Assembly: GCF_004348825.1 (NCBI RefSeq)
Contig: NZ_SMJU01000011.1
Span: 62,001-126,000, forward strand
Length of the DNA stretch: 64,000 nt
Direction: 5' to 3'
DNA from: Arundinibacter roseus
Lineage (GTDB): Bacteria > Bacteroidota > Bacteroidia > Cytophagales > Spirosomataceae
Position numbers and translations under genes: made by a program. This document shows, piece after piece, positions 63,119-64,000 of this stretch. Within the stretch, counting starts at the first letter, position 1, and each line of letters opens with the position of its first letter. The notes under the pieces were generated by a model. That model worked only from the letters and a program-made list of their open reading frames with translations, was not told the DNA's origin and did not search any database.

Positions 63119-64000
63119 ATGAAAAAGCCCATTTTTGTACTAGTATTGAGTGTTTTTTACAACCTGGTCTCTGCCCAAAAACCAAACATCGTCTTCATCT
63201 TTTCTGATGATTTGAGTTTCAGGGATTTAAGTGCGTATGGGCAAACCAATTACAAAACACCAAATCTTGATGCCCTAGTGGCTCATTCCACCCGCTTTAC
63301 CCAAGCCTACGCTGCGGCTCCCGAATGTGCCCCATCACGCGGGTGCATGCTTACGGGATTGCAGGTCGGCAGGAGTCCAATTCGCATCAATTCCAGTGCA
63401 AGAGGGTTTGAAGAATTACCCGCCACCGCCCTTACTTTCCCCAAAATGCTTCAACAAAACGGCTACAAAACCGCTGTGATTGGGAAATGGGGGCTTGGTT
63501 ATCCAAACAGCATTGGTGACCCCAGAAAACAAGGATTTGATTATCATTTTGGCTACTATGACCATTATGAAGCGCATTCGTTTTTTCCCTTGAACCTGTA
63601 TCGAAATGGGAAAAAAGTTGACTACCCTACCAATAATGCCTTTAACCTGGAAGTACTTTATGACAAAGAAAGAGCCCCTAAAAGCTTTGACTATGAAGGG
63701 ATGTATGATGCCGACGGAAAACTAAAATACATCAACGAAAACAAGGGCGTATATGCTGTGGATGAGTTTGACAGAGAGGCATTGGAGTATATATCTGCCA
63801 ACAAAAACAATCCTTTCTTCTTGTTTTACACCACCAATCTGCCACACGGTCCACAAATTGTGGATGATTTAAGAGATTTAAAAGACCGCAAAGACATGGA
63901 TTTGAGGTCGAGAGAATGGGGGGCGATGGTCAGGCGTTTGGATATTTCTGTGGGTAAGCTAATTCAAAAACTAAAAGATGAAGGTGTTTATGAAAACACC
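63119..64000 (+). CDS. Exported sulfatase, cut by window end
   Basis: The first 294 codons of a further formylglycine sulfatase; the gene continues past the window. A signal peptide ends NLVSAQ, then NIVFIFSDDLSFRDLSAYG (metal-binding), the motif C70-A-P-S-R in EC-APSRGCMLTG, and AVIGKWGLGYPNSIGDPRKQ. The frame stays open to the last base. An earlier in-frame ATG exists at 63113. With this gene the window holds five sulfatases. Confidence 0.9.
   Translation, partial: MKKPIFVLVLSVFYNLVSAQKPNIVFIFSDDLSFRDLSAYGQTNYKTPNLDALVAHSTRFTQAYAAAPECAPSRGCMLTGLQVGRSPIRINSSARGFEELPATALTFPKMLQQNGYKTAVIGKWGLGYPNSIGDPRKQGFDYHFGYYDHYEAHSFFPLNLYRNGKKVDYPTNNAFNLEVLYDKERAPKSFDYEGMYDADGKLKYINENKGVYAVDEFDREALEYISANKNNPFFLFYTTNLPHGPQIVDDLRDLKDRKDMDLRSREWGAMVRRLDISVGKLIQKLKDEGVYENT

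Overview
The window looks like chromosomal DNA of a Bacteroidota member, probably in the Cytophagales/Spirosomataceae range. The evidence is two SusC/SusD pairs, each preceded by an ECF sigma factor and a FecR anti-sigma factor; many exported sulfatases and glycoside hydrolases; long FtsX/MacB-type permeases ending in NPV(K/R)SLRSE; and one well-spaced TTTG-N20-TAnnTTTG promoter. The genus assignment is inference. I see no rRNA, tRNA, CRISPR array or replication origin.

Layout. 0.2-2.2 kb: an exported amidohydrolase-like protein and a GntR-type regulator that appears to carry two winged-helix domains. 2.6-14.2 kb, minus strand: polysaccharide-utilisation locus A, in transcription order ECF sigma, FecR, SusC, SusD, sulfatase, GH43 and a Tat-exported serine hydrolase; a short Fic-like relic lies between the sulfatase and GH43. 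14.7-16.2 kb: a HipA/HipB-type pair. 16.9-25 kb: three large FtsX/MacB-type permeases, a relic of a fourth, and an antisense Uma2-family gene. 25.0-34.8 kb, plus strand: locus B, with ECF sigma, FecR, SusC, SusD and an unrecognised 824-residue exported protein that contains a large internal duplication. 35.4-40.5 kb: a lone sulfatase, a lipoprotein serine hydrolase with a small beta-barrel-like partner, and a membrane-bound AraC regulator.

40.6-50.5 kb is a phosphate-acquisition island: pstS-pstC-pstA-pstB, a beta-propeller phytase with a TonB-dependent receptor, and a fusion of a glycerophosphodiesterase-like domain to an alkaline phosphatase. 50.6-51.8 kb holds three small conserved genes. 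51.9-53.0 kb is a graveyard of insertion-sequence relics (IS1-like, IS66-like and possibly IS3-like). 53.1-64.0 kb is an enzyme cluster: a DUF5060 glycosidase-like protein, three sulfatases (the last cut by the window edge), a GH27 alpha-galactosidase, a GH43-like enzyme and a beta-helix glycosidase. It has no SusC/SusD within the window.

Inferred biology: the cell senses and imports at least two glycans through sigma/anti-sigma-coupled SusCD systems, strips sulfate and sugars from a sulfated galactose- or arabinose-containing polysaccharide, and scavenges organic phosphate. The least explained item is the 824-residue duplicated protein of locus B.
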